DNA of 64,000 nt from Massilia sp. ZL223 (GCF_018119395.1 NZ_JAGPWD010000030.1:1-64000); one strand, 5' to 3'; positions 29,563-42,604 are shown, numbered from the stretch's first letter. Notes: generated by a model not told the origin, from the sequence alone. Numbers and translations are program-made.

Positions 29563-29592
29563 ACTATAGGACTGAGATGGTTTTTCCGTCAA
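29563..29592 (-). promoter_or_regulatory. Promoter of the zapB-like/zapA operon
   Basis: On the minus strand TTGACG (29592-29587), an 18-bp spacer and TATAGT (29568-29563) lie 6 bp before the coding start, implying a very short leader. Confidence 0.55.
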
Positions 29593-29762
29593 CCGAATCG
29601 CTGCACAAATGTCAATACCAGCCGGTGCGGCGAACCGTGCGGCACATGCGTGCGGCATGAAAGCGCCGCAGGGTGTACCCTGCCCGGCTTGGCACTCAGA
29701 CAAGTGCCAGGAGCGGGCACATCCCTCCATTAGATTGTGCCATCGCAAAAAGATCAGTTAAA

Positions 29763-29781
29763 CAAGCCACACTGTGGCTTG
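29763..29781. promoter_or_regulatory. 8-bp inverted repeat over the groE -35 box
   Basis: CAAGCCAC, ACT, GTGGCTTG overlaps the first bases of the groES -35 element. It is separate from CIRCE and may be a second operator. Confidence 0.45.
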
Positions 29782-29807
29782 AAATGACAAATTATCGTCC
29801 CTATAAT
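29778..29807 (+). promoter_or_regulatory. Overlapping sigma32 and sigma70 promoter of groESL
   Basis: CTTGAAA (29778-29784), 14 bp, and CCCTATAAT (29799-29807) match the heat-shock sigma32 pattern. Read as sigma70, TTGAAA-17-TATAAT is near consensus in the same place. Both could drive groES. Confidence 0.75.
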
Positions 29808-29833
29808 TAGCACTCGTTAGTAGAGAGTGCTAA
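29807..29833. promoter_or_regulatory. CIRCE element (HrcA operator)
   Basis: TTAGCACTC, nine bases, GAGTGCTAA: an exact match to the CIRCE consensus, directly after the groE -10 box. It indicates HrcA repression together with sigma32 control. hrcA itself is outside the window. Confidence 0.97.
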
Positions 29834-29924
29834 CAACTCTTTGCAGCCGACGCAGTCAGGCGACAAAACCTGATGCGGGGGCAATTGATAGCTAGTCAAA
29901 CCATTGAAAGATAAGGAGTTTTGC

Positions 29925-30215
29925 ATGAACCTTCGTCCTCTGCACGATCGCGTTATCGTGAAGCGTCTCGACCAGGAAACCAAGACCGCATCCGGCCTGA
30001 TCATCCCTGATGCAGCCGCCGAGAAGCCGGACCAGGGTGAGGTGCTCGCCGTCGGCAACGGCAAAGTGCAGGATAACGGCCAGGTTCGTCCGCTGGAAGT
30101 GAAGGTCGGCGACCGCGTCCTGTTCGGCAAGTACTCCGGCCAGGCCGTCAAGGTCAACGGCGAAGAACTGCTGGTGATGCGCGAAGAAGACATCATGGCC
30201 GTCGTGGCACAGTAA
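29925..30215 (+). CDS. groES: Co-chaperonin GroES
   Basis: A 96 aa GroEL cap protein. The start is at [12 protein letters not shown] with AAGGAG upstream. The mobile loop [19 protein letters not shown] and the [10 protein letters not shown] region are typical. It is the first gene of the groESL operon, 91 bp after CIRCE. Confidence 0.98.
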   Translation: MNLRPLHDRVIVKRLDQETKTASGLIIPDAAAEKPDQGEVLAVGNGKVQDNGQVRPLEVKVGDRVLFGKYSGQAVKVNGEELLVMREEDIMAVVAQ

Positions 30216-30227
30216 TCCCCTCCCTGA

Positions 30228-31907
<1,680 letters not shown>

Positions 31908-31950
31908 TTGCCTCTGGAGCCCGGCGCGGGCAACCGCGCCGACCCCACGG

Positions 31951-31985
31951 AAAGCCCGCAAGGTTCACGCCTTGCGGGCTTTTTG
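31951..31985 (+). terminator. groESL terminator
   Basis: A 13-bp stem (AAAGCCCGCAAGG with CCTTGCGGGCTTT), a 6-nt loop, and a T run. Its right half encodes the last residues of the convergent doxX-type gene. Confidence 0.9.
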
Positions 31986-32342
31986 CATTGTGCGGACCAG
32001 GTGCTCGCCGTCGCCGGCCAGGAGATGGATGATCGAGACGGCCGCCAGGAACAGCGCGTAGCCATTGCCGGCGGGGCCGGGGAGCGCGCCCGCCAGCAGG
32101 GCCAGCATGGCGAAGGATGCCGCGCGTCCGTGGAAGCCGAACAGCAGCAGCAGACCGCCGGCCATCTCCAGCAGCCCCGCCGGCCAGCTCAAGGGCGTGG
32201 GCATTCCCTGCTCCGCCAGGAAGCCGGCGATGCCGGGAACGTGGACGGCCGCCAGGGTCAGGCAGGCGTGGGACAGCCACACGGCGCCGAGGAAGAGACG
32301 CAGCAGCAGTGCGGCGGTCGACAAGGTACGAGGGTCGGTCAT
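31965..32342 (-). CDS. DoxX family membrane protein
   Basis: A 125 aa inner-membrane protein with four predicted helices (about 10-30, 55-70, 75-90, 95-110) and the DoxX opening LLLRLFLGAVWLSHACL. DoxX proteins have been linked to oxidative stress and redox, but this subgroup is uncharacterised. It is divergent from a LysR gene 73 bp away that probably controls it. The stop lies inside the groESL terminator stem. Confidence 0.85.
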   Translation of the reverse strand: MTDPRTLSTAALLLRLFLGAVWLSHACLTLAAVHVPGIAGFLAEQGMPTPLSWPAGLLEMAGGLLLLFGFHGRAASFAMLALLAGALPGPAGNGYALFLAAVSIIHLLAGDGEHLVRTMQKARKA

Positions 32343-32378
32343 GATGGCTCCTTGGGTTCGGTGGTTGGGATGGGATGA

Positions 32379-32399
32379 GCATAGCTATGCATGAATGCA
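32379..32399. promoter_or_regulatory. Overlapping palindromes in the doxX/LysR gap
   Basis: GCATAGCTATGC (32379-32390) overlaps TGCATGAATGCA (32388-32399). They lie in the centre of the 73-bp divergent gap, the position of a LysR operator. Confidence 0.5.
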
Positions 32400-32415
32400 A
32401 GTAAAATAGGCATCC

Positions 32416-33312
32416 ATGAAATCGCCATATGCAAAGATGCAATCGAAGCTTGGCTTGCCCGACCTGGAAATCATCCTGGCTCTGCAGCGCGGCCGCACCC
32501 TGGCCGGGGCGGCCGAGCGCCTGAAGGTCGATACGTCGACGGTGTTCCGCTCGATCAAGCGCATCGAGAAGGACATCGGCGAGCTGCTATTCGAGCGCGG
32601 CCGCCAGGGCTATCTCGCGACGGAACTCGGGCGCACCCTGGCCAGCCACGCGGAGCGGATCGAAGCCCAGCTCGAGGAAGCGCGCGAAGCGGCGTTCGAC
32701 CAGGCCGCCGAGCCCTCCGGCGCGCTGCGCCTCACCATGACCGACACCCTGCTGCACAGCGTCCTGCTGCCGGTGCTGCCGCGCTTCAGCGCCGCTTATC
32801 CGCGTATCAAGCTGGAGCTGGTCACCACCAACGTGCTCGCCAACCTGAGCCAGCGCGACGCGGACATCGCCATCCGCGTGACTTCCGCGCCGCCCGAGCA
32901 CCTGGTCGGTATCCGGCTCGGCACCATGCGTTCGGCGGTCTACGCCGGCAAGGATTACCTGGCCGCCCAGCCCGAAGGCCGCCATTACAGCGAGATGGAC
33001 TGGATCGCGCTCGACGACAGCCTGCCCGACCATCCGTCCCAGTACTGGCGCCGCCAGCGCTATCCCAAGCTGGCGCCGCGGCACCGGCTCAGCAACCTGC
33101 TGGCGGTCGGCGGCGCGGTCGTCAACGGGATGGGCGTGGGCATCGTGCCGCTCGCGGTGCTGCGCGAGCATCCGCAGGCCGTCATTGTCGACGGGCCGCT
33201 GCCCGAACTGGACATCGGCTTGTGGGCGCTGGCCCATCCGGATACCCGCTACCTTGGGCGCATGAAGGCGATGTTCGATTTCCTGCGCAGCGAGATCGCG
33301 CTGCCGGCCTGA
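32416..33312 (+). CDS. LysR family transcriptional regulator
   Basis: A 298 aa regulator with an N-terminal winged helix-turn-helix (LEIILALQRGRTLAGAAERLKVDTSTVFRSIKRIEKDIG) and a LysR effector domain. It belongs to the group with the DTSTVFRSIKRIE helix, common in proteobacteria. Divergent placement next to the DoxX gene, with palindromes between, makes that gene the likely target. Inducer unknown. Confidence 0.88.
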   Translation: MKSPYAKMQSKLGLPDLEIILALQRGRTLAGAAERLKVDTSTVFRSIKRIEKDIGELLFERGRQGYLATELGRTLASHAERIEAQLEEAREAAFDQAAEPSGALRLTMTDTLLHSVLLPVLPRFSAAYPRIKLELVTTNVLANLSQRDADIAIRVTSAPPEHLVGIRLGTMRSAVYAGKDYLAAQPEGRHYSEMDWIALDDSLPDHPSQYWRRQRYPKLAPRHRLSNLLAVGGAVVNGMGVGIVPLAVLREHPQAVIVDGPLPELDIGLWALAHPDTRYLGRMKAMFDFLRSEIALPA

Positions 33313-33415
33313 CCTGGTCGACACATTTGCTTACATCTGTTTCGTCGCAGTGACGGCAAGGTTCGCCTTCAAGGGCTACATTGGCGAAAAGACATCCATC
33401 AAACCGGGACGATTT

Positions 33416-33757
33416 ATGAAACCTCTCTCGATGTTCGTGCTGCCCGCCCTGCTGCTCGCCGTCCACGCCCCGGCCAGCGCCGATTCGTGGAAGCACGAGC
33501 GCGGCCACGGCCACTACCAGCGCGAATACAAGGAAACCTATTGGGACGGCCACTGCAAGGTCGAGCGCAAGTTCAAGCGCAATGGCGACTACAAGGAAAA
33601 GCGCAAGTGCCGCGCGCCGCGTCATGCCTATCACGACCGCTACCGCTACGAGGAACCGGTGGTCTATTACGTGGAGCCGCGACCGGTGTACGTGCGGCCG
33701 CGTCCGGTCTACGTCGAGCCCGGTGTCTCGGTCCACGGCAGCTTTTACTTCCGCTAG
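33416..33757 (+). CDS. Secreted basic His/Tyr/Arg-rich small protein
   Basis: A 113 aa protein starting at MKPLSMFVLP; an upstream in-frame start would add 22 residues that weaken the signal peptide. The signal peptide ends HAPASA before DSWKHERGHGHYQREYKE. The mature part is strongly basic with one Cys pair (GHCKVERKF, KRKCRAP), and the C terminus repeats proline-valine pairs (PRPVYVRPRPVYVEP). I do not recognise a family; similar small basic envelope proteins are common in Burkholderiales. Confidence 0.7.
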   Translation: MKPLSMFVLPALLLAVHAPASADSWKHERGHGHYQREYKETYWDGHCKVERKFKRNGDYKEKRKCRAPRHAYHDRYRYEEPVVYYVEPRPVYVRPRPVYVEPGVSVHGSFYFR

Positions 33758-33830
33758 ACCAAGCCAGCTCATCTGTTGCCGCGCGGACAGTCATCGTTTA
33801 GTATGACCGCCTCACCTTACGAGGCTTCTC

Positions 33831-34298
33831 ATGTCCAATCGCGCCGCTCTTCCCTCTTCCCTGCGCCTGCTGGCCGTATCGCTGGCGCTCGCCTGTGCCT
33901 TTGCCGGCTGCAAGCGCGCCGAGCGCGAGGCGCCGCCGCAACCGGCCGCCGAGAAACCGGCTGCGCCGGCAGTGCGCACGAAAGAGCAGGCCATGAACTC
34001 GCTGCTCGAACTGCCGGAACTGAAGGCCTGGTCGGCGCAGATCGAAAAGCGCTCGGGCGGCAAGGCGCATGGCGCGGTGATCGAGGACGATCCTATTCCG
34101 CGTGAGATCAACGGCAAGAAGTACTACCAGCTGACTTTTGTCGAGAACCGCGCCGAGGACGTGCGCCGGCGCGAGAGCTTCCTGGTGTCGCAGACGGGGG
34201 ATGAGATTTTGGTCGAGGATGCGGAGACGGATACGCTCCTGAGCGTGCAGGAGTGGCGGCGCAAGATCAAGCGCGTGGAGCTCAAGAGCGCGGATTGA
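33831..34298 (+). CDS. Hypothetical lipoprotein
   Basis: A 155 aa protein with a lipoprotein signal peptide: the hydrophobic stretch LLAVSLALACAFAGC has lipobox AFAGC, giving Cys27 as the acylated residue. A Pro/Ala/Glu spacer (about 30-50) leads to a compact domain of about 100 residues (LELPELKAWSAQIEKR through WRRKIKRVEL). No known family is recognised. It lies before a REP-like pair and a minus-strand operon. Confidence 0.75.
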   Translation: MSNRAALPSSLRLLAVSLALACAFAGCKRAEREAPPQPAAEKPAAPAVRTKEQAMNSLLELPELKAWSAQIEKRSGGKAHGAVIEDDPIPREINGKKYYQLTFVENRAEDVRRRESFLVSQTGDEILVEDAETDTLLSVQEWRRKIKRVELKSAD

Positions 34299-34306
34299 AC
34301 CTTTCC

Positions 34307-34421
34307 AGTTAGCCGAAAAACCGTCTCCCCGGCGAAGGCCGGGGTCCAAGTTTAGCGTCTCGATAGCGCATGCAGAACTTGGGTTCCGGCCTTCGCCGGA
34401 ACGACGGTTTATGGGCTAACT
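34307..34421. repeat. Extended REP-like inverted pair, 115 bp
   Basis: Copies at 34321-34353 and 34376-34409 face each other. Outside them AGTTAGCC (34307) and GGCTAACT (34414) also pair, as do AAACCG and CGGTTT, so the whole unit is one long imperfect inverted repeat between convergent genes. Confidence 0.85.
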
Positions 34422-34430
34422 GTCGTGTTG

Positions 34431-36275
34431 TCAGCTATCGAGGTGCGAGATCAAGAGCCGATGCGGCTCCTCGCCCTGCCCATGCTGGCCATCCACTGAA
34501 ATCCCCACCGCCATGATGTCGATGAGCAGCAGTTGCAGGATGCGCGAAATCATCGACAGGAAGCTGGTGCTGTCCTCCGCATGATCCACCGCCAGGCAGA
34601 CCGTGGCCTTGCGCGCCAGCGGCGACTGGCTGTTGCTGATCGCGATCACGTCCGCGCCCACCGCACGCGCCGCATCCGCCGCGTCCAGCAGTTCCTGCAG
34701 ATTCCCCGAATTCGACACCGCGATCACCACATCCCCGGGCCCCAGCAGCTCGGCGGCCAGCTTGAACAGATGCGCATCGCCATACAGCGCCGTAGGAATC
34801 CGGAAGCGGAAGAACTTGTGCTGGCCATCCAGCGCCACCGCGCGCGCATTGCCCATCGCGTAGAACTCGACCCGTCTTGCCTTGCTCACCAGCTCGATGG
34901 CGCGGTCCAGCGAGCGCACGTCCAGCTGGTCGCGGAAACGCAGGATCGCCGACACCGTGTTGTCGATCACCTTGGCCGATAAATCGTGCGTACTGTCGCT
35001 GGTGCGCACCTGGCTGTGCCGCACCGGAATCGAGCCGGTCAGGCTGGACGCGAACTTGAGCTTGAACTCGGCCAGCCCCTGGAAGCCCAGCGAGCGGCAG
35101 AAGCGGATCACGGTCGGCTGGCTGACATCCGCCAGACGGGCGATCTCGGCGATCGGTTCGTTGAGCACCAGGCGCGGCTGCTCGATGACCAGGGTGGCCA
35201 CTCGCTGTTCGGCCGGCGAGAGTTCGTGGCGCAGCTGCTGGACGCGGTCCATCAGCGTGTTGGCGCCGCTCCTGCCGCGCAGGTGCTCGGCCAGGATGGT
35301 CGCGACGCCATGGAAGGCCGGGTTCGGCGTCGTGATGACGTAGGTCGGGATGTCCTGCAAATAGGTCGAGAAGCGCCCCTTGGCCTCGAAGCGCGCACGG
35401 AACGGCGAACGGGCGAACCACTCGCCCATGCGCGGCACGATGCCGCCGCCGATGAAGATGCCGCCGAAGGCGCCCAGGGTCACCGCCAGGTTGGCGGCCG
35501 CGCCGCCCAGCATGCCGCAGAAGCATTCCAGCACTTCCAGGCACAGCGGATCGTCCGCCTCCAGCGCGCCGGCCACGATGGCGGCCGCCGTGCGCGGCGG
35601 CGCCTGCACGCCATTGCGTTGCGCGAGCGCGCGGTAGATGATTTCCATCCCCGGCCCGGAGATCAGGCGCTCGTTCGAGACGTGCTGCCACTCGCGCCAG
35701 GCGTACTGCAGGATCGCGAATTCGCGCTCGTCGGCCGGCGCGAAGTTCACGTGACCGCCCTCCGAACCGAGGGTGACGAAGCCGTCCGCCGTCGGAATCA
35801 CACCCGACACGCCGAGGCCCGTGCCCGGCCCCAGCACGCCGATCACGGCGTTCGAAGCCGGCTTGCCCTGCCCCACCTGCATCAGGTCTTCCTGGGCGAA
35901 GCCCGGGATCGCCATGGCGAGCGCAGTGAAGTCGTTGACGATCAGGAGGGTCGACAGGCCCAGCTCGCGCCGCACCGCGTCGGTGGAGAACTCCCAGGCG
36001 CGGTTGGTCATGCGCACGTAGTCGCCGCTGATCGGGTTGGCCACCGCGAAGGCGGCGTGGTGCAGGGTGACGTCCGCGTGGTCCTGCAGGTAGTGGCGCA
36101 GCAGCGGGACGATGCCCGGGAAGTCGTCGCAGCGCAGCACGCTCACCGAGCGGAACTGGCCCGGTGCGGTCTGCAGCGCGAAGCGCGCGTGGGTCGCCCC
36201 GATATCTGCCAGCAAGCGCGGACCGTCGGCAAACGCCGCACGGGCAAATTTATCCTGCTCTTGCTGGCTGCCCAT
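34431..36275 (-). CDS. Glucokinase fused to RpiR-family regulator (copy 1)
   Basis: A 614 aa bifunctional protein. Residues about 18-330 are a ROK-independent glucokinase (ADIGATHARFAL phosphate loop, VLGPGTGLGVSG, LGSEGGHVNFAP). Residues about 340-420 are an RpiR helix-turn-helix (IAEIARLADVSQPTVIRFCRSLGFQG), and about 460-600 is a SIS sugar-phosphate domain with the motif AVSNSGN. Such fusions are known in Burkholderiales. It overlaps the alpha-glucosidase stop (TGATG), so the two are translationally coupled: one releases glucose, the other phosphorylates it and can sense the product. A second copy lies at 45810. Confidence 0.95.
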   Translation of the reverse strand: MGSQQEQDKFARAAFADGPRLLADIGATHARFALQTAPGQFRSVSVLRCDDFPGIVPLLRHYLQDHADVTLHHAAFAVANPISGDYVRMTNRAWEFSTDAVRRELGLSTLLIVNDFTALAMAIPGFAQEDLMQVGQGKPASNAVIGVLGPGTGLGVSGVIPTADGFVTLGSEGGHVNFAPADEREFAILQYAWREWQHVSNERLISGPGMEIIYRALAQRNGVQAPPRTAAAIVAGALEADDPLCLEVLECFCGMLGGAAANLAVTLGAFGGIFIGGGIVPRMGEWFARSPFRARFEAKGRFSTYLQDIPTYVITTPNPAFHGVATILAEHLRGRSGANTLMDRVQQLRHELSPAEQRVATLVIEQPRLVLNEPIAEIARLADVSQPTVIRFCRSLGFQGLAEFKLKFASSLTGSIPVRHSQVRTSDSTHDLSAKVIDNTVSAILRFRDQLDVRSLDRAIELVSKARRVEFYAMGNARAVALDGQHKFFRFRIPTALYGDAHLFKLAAELLGPGDVVIAVSNSGNLQELLDAADAARAVGADVIAISNSQSPLARKATVCLAVDHAEDSTSFLSMISRILQLLLIDIMAVGISVDGQHGQGEEPHRLLISHLDS

Positions 36276-37900
36276 CAGCGGCTCGCTACGCTGCCGAACC
36301 AGGCGCCGTAAGGCGGCAAGGTTACCTTGCCCCCTTTCGCATCACCCTGCAGGCCGTGCGTATCCAGCACCGAAGCACCGGCAGTCTCCGGCCAGTCGAA
36401 GCTGACTTCGCGGTCCGACAGATTGAAGGCGGCCAGCACGCTGTCCATGCCCTCGGCGTGACGGCGCAGGGCCAGCACCGGTTCCGGCGCGTCGAAGAAG
36501 TCGATCTCGCCGCGGGTCAGCTGCGGCATGCTGCGGCGCCAGGCGATGAAGCGGCGCTGGAAGTTCAGCATCGACTGCGGATCCTTGTCCTGCTGCTCGA
36601 CGTTGGCGGCCAGATGAGGCTCGGCCACCGGCAGCCATGGCTTGCCGGTCGTGAAGCCGCCGTTCGGCGCCTCGCCGGTCCAGGGCATCGGGGTGCGGCA
36701 GCCGTCGCGGCCCTTGAACTCGGGCCAGAAGGTGATGCCATAAGGATCCTGCAGCAGTTCGTAAGGCACGTCCGCTTCCACCAGCGCCAGTTCGTCGCCC
36801 TGGTACAGGCAAGGCGTGCCCTTGAGCGAGAGCTGCATCGCCAGCACCAGCTTGCCCAGCGCAGGCGTCGGGTTGGAACCGCCCCAGCGGGTCATGACGC
36901 GGATGGCGTCGTGGTTGCCGACCGACCAGGAGGCCCAGCCGTCCTTGACGCGCTCGTTGAATTCCTCGACCTGCTTGCGGATATGCGCCGCCGTGAACAC
37001 CGGCGTGAGCAGGTTGAAGCTGTAGGCCATGTGCAGCTTGTCGCCGCCTTCGGTGTACTCGGCCATCTGTTCCAGCGCGTCGTCCGAGCTGACTTCGCCG
37101 ATCGAGACCGCGCCGAATTCGTTCAGCTGGGCGCGCACCCTCTGCAGGAAGGCGATGTTCTCGGGCTGGGTCTTGTCGTAGATGTGCGCCTGCATGCCGT
37201 AGGGGTTCACGTCCGTGACGGTCGAAGTGTCGCGCACCAGGGCCGGCGGATTGCTGCGCAGCTGGCGGTCGTGGAAGTGGAATACGCAGGCGTCCATGCG
37301 CACGCCGTCGACGCCGCGCTCGAGCCAGAAACGCTGGGCGTCCAGGTGGGCTTGCTGCACTTCCGGGTTGTGGAAGTTCAGTTGCGGCTGGCTCACCAGG
37401 AAGTTGTGCATGTAGTACTGCTTGCGGCGGGTGTCCCACTGCCATGCCGAGCCGCCGAAGACCGACAGCCAGTTATTGGGCGGGTTGCCATCCGGGAGCG
37501 GATCGGCCCAGACATACCAGTCCGACTTCGGGTTCTCGCGGCTGGAGCGGCTCTCGACGAACCAGGGATGGGTGTCGGCGGTGTGCGACATCACCTGGTC
37601 GATCATGATCTTCAGGCCCAGGCTGTGGGCCCTGGCGACCAGGCGGTCGAAGTCGGCCAGGGTGCCGAACAGCGGGTCGACGTCGCAGTAGTCGGCGATG
37701 TCGTAGCCGAAGTCCTTCATGGGCGACTTGAAGAAAGGAGACAGCCAGACGATGTCCACGCCCAGGCTGGCAATGTAGTCGAGTTTTTCGGTGATGCCGG
37801 CCAGGTCGCCCACGCCGTCGCCGTTGGTGTCGAGGTAGCTGCGCGGATAAACCTGGTAGATGATGGCTTCGCGCCACCAGTTCGGATTGGTCTGGGTCAT
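36275..37900 (-). CDS. Alpha-glucosidase, GH13
   Basis: A 541 aa cytosolic GH13 enzyme without signal peptide that releases glucose from maltose or short malto-oligosaccharides. The catalytic residues are D203 (GVRMDAC), E269 (SIGEVS) and D331 (SVGNHD), the family triad. The opening WWREAIIYQVYPRSYLDTNGDGVGDL is that of oligo-1,6-glucosidase and alpha-glucosidase members, so activity on alpha-1,4 or alpha-1,6 bonds cannot be separated from the sequence alone. It is the first gene of the glk1 operon, divergent from a transporter gene. Confidence 0.95.
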   Translation of the reverse strand: MTQTNPNWWREAIIYQVYPRSYLDTNGDGVGDLAGITEKLDYIASLGVDIVWLSPFFKSPMKDFGYDIADYCDVDPLFGTLADFDRLVARAHSLGLKIMIDQVMSHTADTHPWFVESRSSRENPKSDWYVWADPLPDGNPPNNWLSVFGGSAWQWDTRRKQYYMHNFLVSQPQLNFHNPEVQQAHLDAQRFWLERGVDGVRMDACVFHFHDRQLRSNPPALVRDTSTVTDVNPYGMQAHIYDKTQPENIAFLQRVRAQLNEFGAVSIGEVSSDDALEQMAEYTEGGDKLHMAYSFNLLTPVFTAAHIRKQVEEFNERVKDGWASWSVGNHDAIRVMTRWGGSNPTPALGKLVLAMQLSLKGTPCLYQGDELALVEADVPYELLQDPYGITFWPEFKGRDGCRTPMPWTGEAPNGGFTTGKPWLPVAEPHLAANVEQQDKDPQSMLNFQRRFIAWRRSMPQLTRGEIDFFDAPEPVLALRRHAEGMDSVLAAFNLSDREVSFDWPETAGASVLDTHGLQGDAKGGKVTLPPYGAWFGSVASR

Positions 37901-37928
37901 GGCTGAGGTCCGGTTGGAATTTCTAGCG

Positions 37929-37957
37929 AATATACATGAGGTATGAAAACTTTACAA
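37929..37957 (-). promoter_or_regulatory. Promoter of alpha-glucosidase/glk1 operon
   Basis: On the minus strand TTGTAA (37957-37952), a 17-bp spacer and TATATT (37934-37929) precede the coding start by 28 bp. Confidence 0.55.
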
Positions 37958-38007
37958 TTCAATCCCTACGACCTTAAATTACACTTATTCGTTTAATTTC
38001 AACAACT

Positions 38008-38024
38008 TGCAAATATTATTTGCA
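38008..38024. promoter_or_regulatory. Inverted repeat TGCAAAT-ATT-ATTTGCA
   Basis: A perfect 7-bp-arm repeat near the middle of the 261-bp gap between the divergent alpha-glucosidase and POT transporter genes. It is a candidate operator shared by both sides. A looser pair, ACACCT and AGGTGT, lies farther right in the gap. Confidence 0.5.
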
Positions 38025-38161
38025 TCGGCGCAACACATGCCAAGTAACTAAACTACGTAACACCTACGCTACCTGAGGTGTCGGCAAGATATTTTTATTG
38101 CAAAGTAGCTCAGCCTCGGCATAGGATCGCGTTTGTTTCGCAAAAACGGGAAAACGAAGCC

Positions 38162-39763
38162 ATGACTTCACCAGCCACCGCCACTACCACCGTCTCCACG
38201 GACAGCGCCGGGCGCATGCCGCGGCAGATCCCCTATATCATCGCCAACGAGGGCTGCGAACGCTTCAGCTTCTACGGGATGCGCAACATCCTGACGCCCT
38301 TCCTGATCTCGACCCTGCTGCTGTTCGTGGCCGAGTCCGAGCGCGCCGGCGAGGCCAAGCACGTCTTCCACACCTTCATGATGGGCGTGTACTTCTTCCC
38401 GCTGCTGGGCGGCTGGCTGGCCGACCGCTACTACGGCAAGTACAACACCATCTTCTGGTTCAGCCTGATCTACTGCGCCGGCCACGCCTGCCTGGCCCTG
38501 TTCGAGGACAGCGTCAACGGTTTCTACTTCGGCCTGTTCCTGATCGCCTTCGGCTCGGGCGGCATCAAGCCGCTGGTGGCCTCGTTCGTGGGCGACCAGT
38601 TCGACAAGACCAACAAGGACAAGGCCAAGGTGGTGTTCGACGCCTTCTACTGGATCATCAACTTCGGCTCCTTCTTCGCTTCGCTGCTGATGCCGATCTT
38701 CCTGCGCGACTACGGTCCCTCGGTGGCCTTCGGCATCCCGGGCATCCTGATGTTCATCGCCACCATGGTCCTGTGGAGCGGCAAGCGCAAGTACGTGCAC
38801 GTGCCGCCGGCGCCGAGCAATCCGCATTCCTTCCTGCGCGTGGTGCGCACCGCCCTGCTGGCCCAGGCGCCCGGCCAGGGCCGCCCCGGTTTGATCGTGG
38901 CCGCCGTCGGCGCCATCGCCGCCGTGGTCTCGCTCGCCATGACGCCCAAGTGGGGCTTCGTGATCGCCGCCTGCACCGCGCTGGTGCTGCTGCTGGCGTT
39001 CGTGGGCATCGGCGCCTCGATGCAGCTGGAGCGCGCCCGCGCCCAGCATCCCGCCGAAGCGGTGGACGGCGTGCGCGCCGTGCTGCGCATCCTGATCGTG
39101 TTCGGCCTGGTCACCCCGTTCTGGTCGCTGTTCGACCAGAAGGCCTCGACCTGGATCGTGCAGGCCAACGCCATGAGCAACGAAGTCAGCCTGTTCGGCT
39201 CGACCTTCACCATCATCCCGGCCCAGATGCAGGCCCTGAATCCGCTGCTGGTGATGATCCTCATCCCCTTCAACAACTTCGCCCTGTTCCCGCTGCTGCG
39301 CGCCATCGGCCTGGAGCCGACCCCGCTGCGCCGCATGACGACCGGCATCGCCCTGTCGGCGGCGGCCTGGGTCGTGGTCGGCAACCTGCAGGTGCAGCTC
39401 GATGCGGGCGACCCGGTCTCGATCGCCTGGCAGATCCTGCCCTACGCCCTGCTGACCCTGGGCGAGGTGCTGGTCTCGGCCACCGGCCTGGAATTCGCGT
39501 ACAGCCAGGCTCCGGCCTCGATGAAGGGCGTGATCATGGCGCTGTGGTACCTGGCCGTCACCGTCGGCAACCTGTGGGTGCTGATCGTGAACGCGGGCGT
39601 CAAGAACGAGGCCGTGATCGCCCACATCGAGACTTCGGGCGTGGGCGTGATGGCCTTCCAGATGTACTTCTTCGCGGGCTTCGCGCTGCTGGCAGCGATC
39701 GTCTTCGGCTGGTACGCGACGCGCTACAAGATGGTCGACAACTATCGCCCGACCGGCGCGTAA
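38162..39763 (+). CDS. POT family proton-dependent oligopeptide transporter
   Basis: A 533 aa inner-membrane carrier of the POT/PTR family, normally proton-coupled uptake of di- and tripeptides. The start is at MTSPATATTT; a longer frame upstream has no support. The ExxER motif is intact (EGCERFSFYGMRNILTPFL in helix 1), and more than 12 hydrophobic segments follow. Its neighbours are alpha-glucan genes, but the ExxER residues mark a peptide-coupled carrier, so I do not reassign it to sugars. It may be co-transcribed with the pullulanase, with a repeat in between. Confidence 0.9.
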   Translation: MTSPATATTTVSTDSAGRMPRQIPYIIANEGCERFSFYGMRNILTPFLISTLLLFVAESERAGEAKHVFHTFMMGVYFFPLLGGWLADRYYGKYNTIFWFSLIYCAGHACLALFEDSVNGFYFGLFLIAFGSGGIKPLVASFVGDQFDKTNKDKAKVVFDAFYWIINFGSFFASLLMPIFLRDYGPSVAFGIPGILMFIATMVLWSGKRKYVHVPPAPSNPHSFLRVVRTALLAQAPGQGRPGLIVAAVGAIAAVVSLAMTPKWGFVIAACTALVLLLAFVGIGASMQLERARAQHPAEAVDGVRAVLRILIVFGLVTPFWSLFDQKASTWIVQANAMSNEVSLFGSTFTIIPAQMQALNPLLVMILIPFNNFALFPLLRAIGLEPTPLRRMTTGIALSAAAWVVVGNLQVQLDAGDPVSIAWQILPYALLTLGEVLVSATGLEFAYSQAPASMKGVIMALWYLAVTVGNLWVLIVNAGVKNEAVIAHIETSGVGVMAFQMYFFAGFALLAAIVFGWYATRYKMVDNYRPTGA

Positions 39764-39765
39764 TC

Positions 39766-39880
39766 CGTAGGGTGGACGGCTTTGCCGTCCACGCGTCCAA
39801 CCAGCTCCAATTTCATTTCCTGTGACGGCAGTACCCGGGCCGCTTGAACGCGTGGACGGGGAACCCGTCCACCCTACACG
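39766..39880. repeat. Inverted pair of GTAGGGTGGACGG elements
   Basis: Left copy 39766-39799 (CGTAGGGTGGACGGC then GCCGTCCACGCGT) and right copy 39845-39880 (ACGCGTGGACGGG then CCCGTCCACCCTACAC) are inverted to each other. This is a different family from the AACTTGGG repeats. The right copy ends at the base before the pullulanase ATG, so no normal ribosome site is visible. Confidence 0.8.

Positions 39881-42604
<2,724 letters not shown>

Noticed and set aside
29554..29748. 64-codon minus frame upstream of the zapB-like gene
   Set aside because: It overlaps the mapped promoter boxes and has no ribosome site or recognisable sequence.
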